Source: VFKU01 sp964620045 (GTDB lineage Bacteria > Hydrogenedentota > Hydrogenedentia > Hydrogenedentales > GCA-2746185). Taken from it: a stretch of DNA of 64,000 nt. The stretch covers positions 62,001 through 126,000 of the forward strand of contig CAZUJL010000008.1 of assembly GCA_964620045.1 (NCBI GenBank). Direction: 5' to 3'. Below the pieces are notes generated by a model that was given only the letters and a program-made list of their open reading frames with translations, was not told where the DNA came from and searched no databases. The first letter of the stretch is position 1; each line of letters starts with the position of its first letter. Both the position numbers and the translations under genes were made by a program. Of this stretch, positions 16,530 through 25,673 are shown one piece after another.

Positions 16530-17282
16530 ATGAACGCCGCCGACGTCGCACGCGCTGCCGAGGCGATCGCGGCGTCGAAAAACGCCATCGCGTCCACGGG
16601 CGCAGGCATCAGCGTCGAGAGCGGCATCCCGGATTTCCGCAGCGAAGGCGGAATCTGGAGCAAGTATCCGCCGGAGGAATACGCCACCATCCACGCTTTC
16701 CTTGCGAACCCGCGCAAGGTGTGGGGGCTCTGGCGCGATCTGCATGAGCAAGTGAGCGCGTGTCGCCCGAATCCCGCGCATGCGGCGCTGGCGCGACTCG
16801 AAGCGGCGGGCCGACTCAAGGCCGTCATCACGCAGAACGTCGACAATCTTCATCAGGAAGCCGGCAGCCGCACGGTGATCGAGTACCACGGCAACGCGCA
16901 GCACGTGGTCTGTCTGAGTTGCCGGCGCACGCAGCCGATCGCGCACGCCCTCGCCGCGGAAGGGACACCGTTTTGTCTCTGCGGCGGTCTGCTCAAGCCG
17001 GACGTCGTCATGTTCGGCGAGATGATTCCGCCGCACGCGATGCTGTCCGCGCAGGGCCTCGCGCAGACGGCCGACGTGATCGTCGTTATTGGGACGTCGG
17101 CGTCGGTTTACCCGGCGGCGGAGTTGCCGCATACCGCCAAACGCAACGGAGCGCTCGTGATTGAGTGCAACATCGAGCCGACAGACTTCACCGATTCGAT
17201 TACTGACATTTTTCTGCAAGGACCCGCCGGCGCGACACTTTCGGCACTGGCCGATGCGGTACTCGCCAAAACCGACCGGTAG
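16530..17282 (+). CDS. cobB: NAD-dependent protein deacylase, sirtuin family
   Basis: Sirtuins remove acyl groups from lysine using NAD. The 250-residue protein has the NAD motif GAGISVESGIPDFRS (24-38), TQNVDNLHQEAG (101-112), the catalytic His120 in EYHGN, and four zinc cysteines (C128, C131, C149, C151) in CxxC and CxC form. GTSASVYPAAELP and the late ECNIEPT motif are also present. It starts 10 bases after serS, a coupling seen here but not typical for the family. The substrate preference (acetyl versus succinyl) cannot be judged. Confidence 0.93.
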   Translation: MNAADVARAAEAIAASKNAIASTGAGISVESGIPDFRSEGGIWSKYPPEEYATIHAFLANPRKVWGLWRDLHEQVSACRPNPAHAALARLEAAGRLKAVITQNVDNLHQEAGSRTVIEYHGNAQHVVCLSCRRTQPIAHALAAEGTPFCLCGGLLKPDVVMFGEMIPPHAMLSAQGLAQTADVIVVIGTSASVYPAAELPHTAKRNGALVIECNIEPTDFTDSITDIFLQGPAGATLSALADAVLAKTDR

Positions 17283-17542
17283 TACATTTCCTAGCTCATG
17301 TCTTTGTTGGAGTGATGGGCGACGCCGCGCTCTCAATTTATAGAATTGCGCAGTTCCGGAACGGCACAAAAAGTCGTGATAATTCAGCTCAAATGCTAGT
17401 ATTTATATAGCAATTCACCCCTGAAGATGCCGCACGTTGGCCGGTGCCATACGCGGGCAGTTGGGGTTTTAGTTAGAGTGTCTAAACCGCGCAAGGCCCG
17501 TTGCGGTCTAGGTAGTGGTCAGTCTTCTTGGGAGAACTCCGG
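17283..17542 (+). promoter_or_regulatory. 260-base region upstream of the RND operon
   Basis: This AT-richer gap should contain the RND operon promoter. It holds a perfect 10-base palindrome GTTCCGGAAC (17353-17362), a possible -10 GATAAT (17377-17382), and an imperfect inverted repeat TGCTA...TAGCA (17394-17412) around TATTTATATA. These could be operator elements for a local regulator, but no regulator gene is adjacent and the -35 is weak. Confidence 0.35.
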
Positions 17543-18841
17543 GTGTACGTATCGCGGCGAGTGATCTGTCCGGCGGCGGGCGCGCTGTTTTGCGCGCTGG
17601 CGCTGGTGTCGTGCGGCATGCAGACGGGCGCAAAAGGTGGTGGAGGCGGTACGGCAACGGCCGCGTTGGTGCCGCCCGAGGTTGTCGTTCCCGTCGAAGC
17701 GGCCAAGCCGACACGCGGCAACATTGCGACGTATTTTGAAACGACCTCGCGCGTCGAAGCGGAGCGTCTCGTCGACGTTGCGGCCAAGGCCTCGGCGCGT
17801 TGCGCCAAGGTGCTCGCGGAAGTGGGCGATACGGTAAAAGCGGGGCAGGTGATCGCCGAACTCGAGCGCGACGAAGCGCAGGCGTTGTACCAGCAATCCG
17901 ACGTGCAAGTTCGCCAGAACAAGACGACCTACGAACTCACGCAAAAGCAATTTGAAGAAGGCCTGGGACCGAAGGTCGAGATGGACAACGCGCGTTACGC
18001 GTATGAACAGTCCCTCGCCACTCTCGAAACGCAAAAACTCCAGATCGAAAATCTGACCATTCGCGCGCCGATCGACGGCGTGGTCACCTCGCGCACGATC
18101 CAGCAGGGCATGCTCGTGAGCCAGGGTATGCAGGTGTATCGCATCGTCGATCCCGAGTCTTTCATCCTAACGATCTCCCCGCCGGAGCGCGAGTTGCCGC
18201 GCCTGGAAGTGGGGCAGAAGGCGAAAGTCACGATCGACTCGGTGCGCGGCAAGGAATTCGAAGCCTCGATCCGCCGCATCAATCCAAGTGTCGATCCGAT
18301 CAGCGGCACCGTGAAGGTCGTGCTCGACTTCGACGAAACCGTCCGCGAGAACTTGCGCGAGTCGGCGTTTGCGCGCGTGAAGCTCGTGATGGCGACGCTG
18401 CAGAACGTATTGCTCGCGCCGAAGGAGGCGCTGCTCGAAGAAGAAGGCCGGCAGTATGTGTTTGTCGTGCGTCCCGCGCCGGCCAAGGCCGATGCTCCGG
18501 CGCCGGCTGCCGCGCCCGCGCCGAATGTTCCGCCCGTGGACGGCGCCGTAACGCCTGAAGCCGAATCGGCGGGCGAGATTTTCGTCGCCGAGCGCATCGA
18601 AGTGCGCGTCGGCCTCGAAGACTCGAACCGCGTGCAGGTGTTGTCCGGCGTCACGGAAGACGATCAGCTCATCACGAACGGCCAGTACACGCTTAAGCCC
18701 GGCACAAAGATTCGCGTGACCAATCAGCACGACGCCGTGTGGCAGAACGCCGAGGTTTCGGCCGACGAAGCCCTCGCCCGTGCCGAAGCCAAGCGCGCGG
18801 CCGGCGGCGGCGCGACGGGCGGCGCACCCCGGCAAGACTGA
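17543..18841 (+). CDS. RND efflux periplasmic adaptor (membrane fusion) lipoprotein
   Basis: The adaptor links inner-membrane RND pumps to an outer-membrane channel. A GTG start at 17543 with GGGAGAA upstream gives 432 residues; a TTG 15 bases earlier is less likely. The N-terminus ends in a lipobox (LVSC, Cys24). Then come a split lipoyl/barrel-sandwich domain (VAAKASARCAKVLAEVGDTVKAG ... IRAPIDGVVTSR, in short segments), a short alpha-hairpin at about residues 105-160, a beta-barrel, and a C-terminal domain interrupted by an Ala/Pro-rich insert (about 310-340). The RND gene starts 14 bases after the stop. No outer-membrane TolC-like gene is in the window. Confidence 0.93.
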   Translation: MYVSRRVICPAAGALFCALALVSCGMQTGAKGGGGGTATAALVPPEVVVPVEAAKPTRGNIATYFETTSRVEAERLVDVAAKASARCAKVLAEVGDTVKAGQVIAELERDEAQALYQQSDVQVRQNKTTYELTQKQFEEGLGPKVEMDNARYAYEQSLATLETQKLQIENLTIRAPIDGVVTSRTIQQGMLVSQGMQVYRIVDPESFILTISPPERELPRLEVGQKAKVTIDSVRGKEFEASIRRINPSVDPISGTVKVVLDFDETVRENLRESAFARVKLVMATLQNVLLAPKEALLEEEGRQYVFVVRPAPAKADAPAPAAAPAPNVPPVDGAVTPEAESAGEIFVAERIEVRVGLEDSNRVQVLSGVTEDDQLITNGQYTLKPGTKIRVTNQHDAVWQNAEVSADEALARAEAKRAAGGGATGGAPRQD

Positions 18842-18855
18842 CGCGGCCTGTTGAC

Positions 18856-21800
18856 ATGAACGAACCCGCCGCGCCCGAGTCTGTCAAGACGCTACGCCCC
18901 ATGGACGAATACCGGTTCGCCATTCGGCGGCCGGTGACCATCCTGATGTTCTTCGTCACGCTGATGGTCTTTGGGTGGCGTTCGTATCAGGAATTGCCGC
19001 TCAACCTGATGCCGGATATTTCCTACCCGACGCTCACCGTCCGCACGGAATTTGAAGGCGCCGCGCCGGAAGACGTCGAGAAGCTCGTGACGCGACCGGT
19101 CGAAGAACGCCTCAGCATCGTGAACGGCGTGGTCGAGCTGAGCAGCGTCTCATCCGCCGGATTGTCCGAAGTCGTGCTCGAGTTCAAATGGGGCACGAAC
19201 ATGGACATCGCGATGCAGGACGTGCGCGAGAGTCTCGACTTGTTCGACCCGCCCGACGGCGTCACGAAGAAGCCGATCATCCTTCGCTATGACCCGACCC
19301 TCGACCCCGTGATGCGCGTGGCGCTCATGGGCCGCGATATGTCCTCGGTCGCGGATCCAGACGAGCGCGCGAGTCAGACACTGGCGGACCTCACCGAAAT
19401 CCGCCACGCGGCGGAGCGTTACCTGAAAGCCGACCTCGAAGCGGAGACCGGCATCGCGCAGGTGCGCGTGACGGGCGGCCGCGAGGAAGAGATCCAGATC
19501 CTGCTCGATTCCGAGCGCTTGAAAGCGCTTGGTCTCTCGCCGGAAATGGTCGTGTCCGCGTTGCAGCGGCAAAACGTGAACCTCTCCGGCGGGCGGCTGA
19601 AAGAGGGCCGCAGTGAATACCTCGTGCGCACGCTCAACGAGTTCGGCAACATCGATCAGATCCGCGCCGTGATTGTGGGTACACAAACGGGCGGCCAGTT
19701 CCGTCTCGACGAACTTGCGCGCGTGGAGATGGGCACGCGCGAGCGCGAGGCGATCGTGCGTGTGAACGGCCAGGAAGTGGTCGAGCTGGCGTTCTTCAAG
19801 GAAGGCAACGCGAACGTCGTCAAAGTAAGCGAGACGCTGCAGCGCTTCTTCGGCTTCTCGAAAGGCAGCGATCCGCGCGAGAAGTTCCTGCAGTTCATGC
19901 TGAAGATCGCGCCGAACCCGAAGACGCAGGCGGCGCTGGATCAGCTCGAAAGCCAGAAGCTCATGGCCGACCGGCTGCGCACGCGTCTGCCGGACTACGT
20001 CAAGCCGGTGATGATCACCGACCAGGCGCGCTTCATCAAGGCCTCGATCCGCGAAGTGCAAAAGAGCGCGCGCGACGGCGGCCTGCTCTCGCTGCTGGTG
20101 CTCTTCATTTTCCTGCGCGAAGTGCGCACGACGTTGATCATCGGCGCCGCGATCCCGATTTCCGTCGTGGCGACCTTCGTGCCAATGTTCATGGGCGGCG
20201 TCTCGATTAACATCATGTCGCTCGGCGGTCTCGCGCTCGGCATCGGCATGCTCGTGGACAACTCGATCGTCGTGCTCGAAAGTATTTTCCGATGTAGGGA
20301 AGAAGGCGACAGCATCATCGATGCAGCCGAACGCGGCACCAAGGAAGTCGCCGCGCCCGTGTTCGCGTCCACGCTCACCACGATTGCCGTGTTCTTTCCG
20401 ATTGCGTTCGTGGAAGGAATCGGCGGCCAGATTTTCCGCGACCTCGCGCTGACCGTTACCTTCTCGCTGCTCGCCTCGCTCGCCGTGTCGCTGCTGCTGA
20501 ATCCCATGATTGCCAGCCGCGAAGGCATGCACATGGCCTCGTCCAAAGGCCGGTGGCGGCCGGGGCTCACGTACAAACCCGGCGACGCGCTCCGCGAAGG
20601 TTGGCGCAACACCGTCGGCTGGGCGCTGTCGAATATCGCGCGCGGATCGATCTTCCGGCGCTTGGGCGGCCTGCTCGCGCTGCCGTTCACACTCGTTACC
20701 TTTGTCATTTGGTTGATTTTTCAAATCCTGCTGACAGTCGCGATTATGGTGATGACCCTGTTCGTCGTCGTCTTCGGCGGGATTTTCTGGCTGGTCGGCC
20801 GCACTTTCCACTACGTGACGCTGTATCCGCTGAAAGTGGTGGGTGTTCTGGTGGACGGCATGCGCGACGTCTACGAAAAACTGCTGCGCGGAAGTCTGAA
20901 AGTGGGACCGATCGTGCTGCTGGTGATGGTGGCCTTGGCCGTGCACGCGGCCACGATGTTGCCGAAGCTCGGGCGCGAACTGATCCCGCCCATGAAGCAG
21001 GGCGAATTCAGCATTCGCCTCGAAGCGCCGCCGGGCACGCGTCTGGAAGACACGGAACGCCGCGCGGAATTCATCGAAAAAGTACTCGAAACGTTCGACG
21101 TGGTGGACACCGTGACCGTCCAGGCGGGTACGGACGACGCGAATGCCGGCGCGGACGAAGGCGAGAACATCGCGAACCTCACGGTGAAACTGAAAAATCC
21201 GGACGAGACCGCGCAATATCAGGACAAAATCATTGAAGAGATGCGCCAGAAAGTGATGGCGGTGTCTCCGGATCCGGTTACCTTCACGTTGCCGTCCCTG
21301 TTCAGCTTTAAGATGGCGCTGGAGGTCCAGATTTACGGCGAAGACCTCGACACGCTGAAAGACCTGGGACAGGCCGCCCTCGCCGAGATGGGCGATATCC
21401 AGGGACTGCACGACACGGACTTGAGCCTCAAGCGCGGATATCCGGAAGTGCACGTGGTGCTCGATCGTGAATTGTTGTCCACGAAAAACCTCGATCCTTT
21501 CCAAGTGGCCCAGCTCCTGCGCACGGAAGTGCGCGGCGACATCGCCACGCGCTTTAATCGCGCGGGCGACAAAGTGGACATTCGCGTGCGCGCCGACCAG
21601 GAACGCATGACGAGTCTCGACGATCTGCGCAACCTGTCGGTGGTGGACGGCAACCCGCCGACGCCGCTGATTTCCGTGGCGAAGGTGCAAGTGGAGGAAG
21701 GCCCGAGCGAAATCCGGCGCATCGACCAGCGGCAAGTGGTGCTGGTGACCGGCAACGTGGAAGGCCGCGACCTCGGCGGCGTGGCGCGTGAAGTCGAAGC

Positions 21801-22374
21801 GAAACTGAATCAGCTCAACTGGCCGACGGGTTACAGCTTCGCGCTCGGCGGACAGAACCGCGAGCTGGAGACTTCGTACAACGGCCTCCTGTTCGCACTC
21901 GCGCTGGCGATGTTCCTCGTGTACGTCGTGATGGCGTGCCAGTTCGAATCGCTGTGGCATCCGTTCCTGATCATGTGTACCGTGCCGCTTGCGCTGATCG
22001 GCGTGGTGTACACGCTGGCGATCATGAAAATTAACGTCAGCGTCGTGGTGTTCATCGGCGGCATCGTGCTGGCGGGCATCGTGGTGAACGCCGCGATCAT
22101 CATGGTGGACTACATCAACCAGTTGCGCCACCGCGGCATGAAGAAGACCGAAGCGATCGTGCATGCGTGCACCGTGCGCTTCCGCCCGATCGTGATGACA
22201 CGACTTACCTCGACGTTGGGCCTGATCCCGATGGCGATCTCCACCGGCGAAGGCGCGGAAATTCGCGCGCCCCTGGCGATCACCGTCATGGGCGGGCTGG
22301 TGTCCGATACGATCCTGATTTTGTTTATGATGCCGATCGTGTACCACCTGTTCGCGGGGCGCGACAAGGCATGA
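18856..22374 (+). CDS. RND efflux pump permease subunit 1, with extra membrane helices
   Basis: Beginning at the ATG at 18856 the protein has 1172 residues, longer than the usual 1030-1050. The first membrane helix follows FAIRRPVTILMFF. TM4 carries IGMLVDNSIVVLES, with DN where AcrB has DD, as in many HAE-type homologues. Between TM6 and TM7 (about residues 600-665) there are two or more additional hydrophobic stretches (LALPFTLVTFVIWLIFQILL and VVVFGGIFWLVG) that explain the extra length. The second half repeats the fold with TM10 (VFIGGIVLAGIVVNAAIIMVD region). Its stop overlaps the start of subunit 2 as ATGA. Substrate unknown. Confidence 0.94.
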   Translation: MNEPAAPESVKTLRPMDEYRFAIRRPVTILMFFVTLMVFGWRSYQELPLNLMPDISYPTLTVRTEFEGAAPEDVEKLVTRPVEERLSIVNGVVELSSVSSAGLSEVVLEFKWGTNMDIAMQDVRESLDLFDPPDGVTKKPIILRYDPTLDPVMRVALMGRDMSSVADPDERASQTLADLTEIRHAAERYLKADLEAETGIAQVRVTGGREEEIQILLDSERLKALGLSPEMVVSALQRQNVNLSGGRLKEGRSEYLVRTLNEFGNIDQIRAVIVGTQTGGQFRLDELARVEMGTREREAIVRVNGQEVVELAFFKEGNANVVKVSETLQRFFGFSKGSDPREKFLQFMLKIAPNPKTQAALDQLESQKLMADRLRTRLPDYVKPVMITDQARFIKASIREVQKSARDGGLLSLLVLFIFLREVRTTLIIGAAIPISVVATFVPMFMGGVSINIMSLGGLALGIGMLVDNSIVVLESIFRCREEGDSIIDAAERGTKEVAAPVFASTLTTIAVFFPIAFVEGIGGQIFRDLALTVTFSLLASLAVSLLLNPMIASREGMHMASSKGRWRPGLTYKPGDALREGWRNTVGWALSNIARGSIFRRLGGLLALPFTLVTFVIWLIFQILLTVAIMVMTLFVVVFGGIFWLVGRTFHYVTLYPLKVVGVLVDGMRDVYEKLLRGSLKVGPIVLLVMVALAVHAATMLPKLGRELIPPMKQGEFSIRLEAPPGTRLEDTERRAEFIEKVLETFDVVDTVTVQAGTDDANAGADEGENIANLTVKLKNPDETAQYQDKIIEEMRQKVMAVSPDPVTFTLPSLFSFKMALEVQIYGEDLDTLKDLGQAALAEMGDIQGLHDTDLSLKRGYPEVHVVLDRELLSTKNLDPFQVAQLLRTEVRGDIATRFNRAGDKVDIRVRADQERMTSLDDLRNLSVVDGNPPTPLISVAKVQVEEGPSEIRRIDQRQVVLVTGNVEGRDLGGVAREVEAKLNQLNWPTGYSFALGGQNRELETSYNGLLFALALAMFLVYVVMACQFESLWHPFLIMCTVPLALIGVVYTLAIMKINVSVVVFIGGIVLAGIVVNAAIIMVDYINQLRHRGMKKTEAIVHACTVRFRPIVMTRLTSTLGLIPMAISTGEGAEIRAPLAITVMGGLVSDTILILFMMPIVYHLFAGRDKA

Positions 22375-25300
22375 AAAAACGCCGAATCTCACTGCCCGAA
22401 TACGCGATGAAGCACCCGGTCACGATTTCGATGATCGTGGTGAGCGTAGTGAGTTTCGGCCTGATTTCCTTGCAGCGCACACCGGCGGAGTTCATGCCGC
22501 CGATGGCGCTGCCCTTCCTCGGCGCGTTCATTCCGTATTTCGGCGCGACGCCGGCGCAGGTGGAGCAGGAAATCGCGATTCCGGCCGAGGGCGAGTTCCA
22601 GACGCTGCCCGGCCTGAAACACATGTCGACGAATTCATCGAGCGACGGCTGCTTTGTGGGCCTGGAGTTCGACGGCGGCATCGACATGACACAGGCGCTG
22701 GCCGACGTGCGCGATCGCATCGAGCGATTGCGACTCGTGTTGCCGGAAAACGCCGACCGCATTTTTGTGCGCCACTTCAAGCTCGAAAGTTTCCCGGTGC
22801 TCATGGTGGGCCTGTCGAGCCACGGGGACTACGACCGCTTCGTCGATCTGGTGGACCGCGACCTGTTGCCGAAGCTGCAACGCGTCGAGGGCGTGGCCGA
22901 AGTCGAGCTGATGGGCTACGACCAGAAGTCGATCATGGTGGATATTGACCAGCAGGCCATGCTGGCGCACGGCGTCTCGCTGTACGAATTCATCATGACG
23001 CTGACGGTGGCCAACGTCGATGTGGGCATCGGGCAGTTGTACGACGCCGGCAGAAAGCACTACGTCCGCGCGGAAGGCAAGATGGAGGGCATCGAGGACT
23101 ACGCCGGCCTGCGCCTCAGCAACGGACTGCACGTAAGCGACGTCGCCTCTGGCGGCTATCGCGCGCGCGAAGAAGAAGAGTTCCAGAGCATCGACGGCAA
23201 CCGTCAGGTGTTCATGATGATCACCAAGGACTCCGAGGCGAATACCGCGGAGACCTGCAAGGAAGTGCTCGCGCAGCTCAACAGCGTGCTGGCCACGCCG
23301 AAATTCACCGGCACCGAGCAGCATATTTTCTTTAACCAGGGAAAAATCATCGATAGTTCGCTGCACGGGCTGAAAGAAGCGGCGCTGGTGGGCGCGGGGC
23401 TGTGCATCCTTGTTGTGTTCCTATTCCTGTGGCGCATCCGCCCGACGCTGATCGTGGCGTTGTCGATTCCGGGTTCGATGGTCGTCGCATTCCTGTATAT
23501 GTACGCCACGGGCATGAGCCTGAACCTGATCACGATGATGTCGCTGATCATCGCGGTTGGCATGGTGGTGGACGACTCAATCGTCGTCATTGAGAATATT
23601 TATCGGCACCAGGACCTCGGCGAGGACCGCTGGGAAAGCGCGCGCAAAGGCGCGACCGAAGTGGCGCTCGCGGTCGTCGCGTCGACAGCGACGAGCATCG
23701 CGGTGTTCACGCCGGTGTTCTTCATGAAACAGGGCCAGATGTCGATCATCATGAAGGCCTTTGCAACGCCCGTCGCCGTCTCACTGACAGCGAGCCTCTT
23801 CATTTCGCTCACCGTGATTCCGCTCGCGGTCTCGCGGCTCAAATACCACCCGCGCTCGCCGATGGAGAGGTATCGCGCGTGGCGCGAGGGCGGCCAGGAA
23901 AAATCCCGCTGGTGGATCGGCCGCGCCTTCAAGCGTATCCAGCCGATTCACTGGATTGATTCGATTTACACCGTCGGCCTGCGCTGGTCGATTGAGCACC
24001 GCCTCGCGGCGATGCTGGTGCTCGCGGGCATCGTCGCGGTCACGATCGCCGTGCCCGTGCGGAACTTGCAGTTGAAAGCCGTGCCCACGGTCGATCGGCG
24101 CGTGGTGAATGTGCAGATCGAACTCGATCCGAACTTCGACATGCCCAAGGCCGGCGCAATGTTCAACGAAGTCGAAAAAATGCTCGACGCGCGGCGCGCG
24201 GAACTCGGCATCAAGCATTTATTCAAGGAATACAGCGTCCGCGGCGGCAGCGTGCAGGCCTTCCTGGTGCAGGCGGAGGATCTGAAGCCCGGCGAGGACT
24301 ATCCCTACACGACAGAGCAGGTGCGCAACATCGTGTGGGACCTGTTGCCGGAGCGGATTCCCGGCGCGCGTGTCACGGTGGCCGAAGGCGGTGGCGGCTT
24401 CAATATGGACGATGACGGCGGCGGACGCGGCGGAATCTCGCTGCGCCTGCGCGGCGACGATGCCGAGCAGCTTGAGCGCTATTCCGAAACGCTCGTGGCC
24501 GAACTCGAACAATTACCCGGTTTGACCGACGTACGCAAGAACACCGAGCGCGCGGAGCAGGAAATCCAATTGAAAGTGGATAACGTGCTCGCGGAGCGCG
24601 CCGGCATCGACGCAATGCAGGTGGCGCAGACGGTTGGTTTCGCGCTCATGGGCACCGAGCTGTCGCGCATCAAACAGGGCTCGCGCGAGATTCAGGTGTG
24701 GGCGCAGTTCCAGGAAAAGGACCGGCGCGGCCGGTCGAACCTCGACAACGTCATGCTCACCGGTTCGAAGGGATCGCTGGTGACGCTGAACCAGCTTGTG
24801 ACCACGCGCAAAGGCACGACGCCGCAGACCATCAATCGCCGCGACGGCAAAAACTTTGTGTTCATTTCGGCGCAGGCGGCGCAGGGCGACTTAAAGAGCG
24901 CGATGCAGCAAATGAGCAAAGTCGTCGCCGAGTTCGATCTGCCCGTCGGCTACAGCTTGGACTACGGCGACGAGATCATGAACCTGCAGGAAGACCAGAC
25001 CAATTTCGGGTCGACCCTGCTCATGGCGGTGCTGCTGATTTATATCGTCATGGCGGCGCTGTTCGAGTCGCTCGTGCTCCCGTTGTCGATTTTGACCTCC
25101 GTGCCGCTGGCTTTCCTGGGGGTGGCGTGGATGGTGTTCCTCGCGCACCTGCGCTCGTCCACGGTGGCGATGGACACAATCGGGTTCATCGGCTGCGTGC
25201 TCATGGTCGGCGTCGTGGTGAAAAACGGCATCGTGATCGTCGACCACGTGAACCAGTTGCGCAAAGAGGGCATGGCGCGATTCGAAGCCGTGATGCTCGG

Positions 25301-25592
25301 CGGCTCGCACCGTTTACGGCCCGTGCTCATGACCGCCTTGGCGACGATTCTCGGCGCTGCGCCCTTGATGGCGCCCTTGATTTCGCCGCGCTGGGGCAGC
25401 CCCGCGACGATCAGCCTAGGCTGCGCGATGATCGGCGGCCTGATCACCGGCACCGTGTTGACCCTGTTCGTTGTGCCGCTGTTCTACACCCTCGTCGACG
25501 ACGTGCAGATGTGGTTCGGACGCTACTTCTCCGGCATGAAGGCGTTGGTCAGCCGGAGGAAGCAGAACGTGACGGGCGGCGCTCAAGAGTAG
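22371..25592 (+). CDS. RND efflux pump permease subunit 2
   Basis: This 1073-residue protein begins at the ATG at 22371, overlapping the previous stop by 4 bases. TM1 follows YAMKHPVTISM. TM4 contains AVGMVVDDSIVVIEN with the two aspartates of the proton relay. The porter domain has a Gly-rich loop (EGGGGFNMDDDGGGRGG) at about residue 680. TM10-12 are complete. Together with subunit 1 it could form a heterotrimer, as MdtB and MdtC do; that is inference from their adjacency and sequence difference. Both subunits would use the lipoprotein adaptor encoded just upstream. Confidence 0.94.
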   Translation: MKKRRISLPEYAMKHPVTISMIVVSVVSFGLISLQRTPAEFMPPMALPFLGAFIPYFGATPAQVEQEIAIPAEGEFQTLPGLKHMSTNSSSDGCFVGLEFDGGIDMTQALADVRDRIERLRLVLPENADRIFVRHFKLESFPVLMVGLSSHGDYDRFVDLVDRDLLPKLQRVEGVAEVELMGYDQKSIMVDIDQQAMLAHGVSLYEFIMTLTVANVDVGIGQLYDAGRKHYVRAEGKMEGIEDYAGLRLSNGLHVSDVASGGYRAREEEEFQSIDGNRQVFMMITKDSEANTAETCKEVLAQLNSVLATPKFTGTEQHIFFNQGKIIDSSLHGLKEAALVGAGLCILVVFLFLWRIRPTLIVALSIPGSMVVAFLYMYATGMSLNLITMMSLIIAVGMVVDDSIVVIENIYRHQDLGEDRWESARKGATEVALAVVASTATSIAVFTPVFFMKQGQMSIIMKAFATPVAVSLTASLFISLTVIPLAVSRLKYHPRSPMERYRAWREGGQEKSRWWIGRAFKRIQPIHWIDSIYTVGLRWSIEHRLAAMLVLAGIVAVTIAVPVRNLQLKAVPTVDRRVVNVQIELDPNFDMPKAGAMFNEVEKMLDARRAELGIKHLFKEYSVRGGSVQAFLVQAEDLKPGEDYPYTTEQVRNIVWDLLPERIPGARVTVAEGGGGFNMDDDGGGRGGISLRLRGDDAEQLERYSETLVAELEQLPGLTDVRKNTERAEQEIQLKVDNVLAERAGIDAMQVAQTVGFALMGTELSRIKQGSREIQVWAQFQEKDRRGRSNLDNVMLTGSKGSLVTLNQLVTTRKGTTPQTINRRDGKNFVFISAQAAQGDLKSAMQQMSKVVAEFDLPVGYSLDYGDEIMNLQEDQTNFGSTLLMAVLLIYIVMAALFESLVLPLSILTSVPLAFLGVAWMVFLAHLRSSTVAMDTIGFIGCVLMVGVVVKNGIVIVDHVNQLRKEGMARFEAVMLGGSHRLRPVLMTALATILGAAPLMAPLISPRWGSPATISLGCAMIGGLITGTVLTLFVVPLFYTLVDDVQMWFGRYFSGMKALVSRRKQNVTGGAQE

Positions 25593-25620
25593 TGTGTGCG
25601 TAGTTGTCGGGTGCTGCTGG

Positions 25621-25649
25621 TTGACAGCTACAGCTATCCCTTATATTCT
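25621..25649 (+). promoter_or_regulatory. sigma70-type promoter of the FG-GAP gene
   Basis: A perfect TTGACA (25621-25626) and TATTCT (25644-25649) are spaced by 17 bases, 25 bases before the ATG at 25674. The gene therefore probably has its own start of transcription with a short leader instead of being read only from the RND operon. Confidence 0.55.
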
Positions 25650-25673
25650 GCGGCTCAGGGTGAAGGAGTCGGC

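Noticed and set aside
19150..22392. Very long minus-strand open frame (over 1000 codons) opposite the first RND gene
   Set aside because: It is the antisense shadow of a clear RND protein in GC-rich DNA; its translation is His/Arg/Gln-rich without any family motif.
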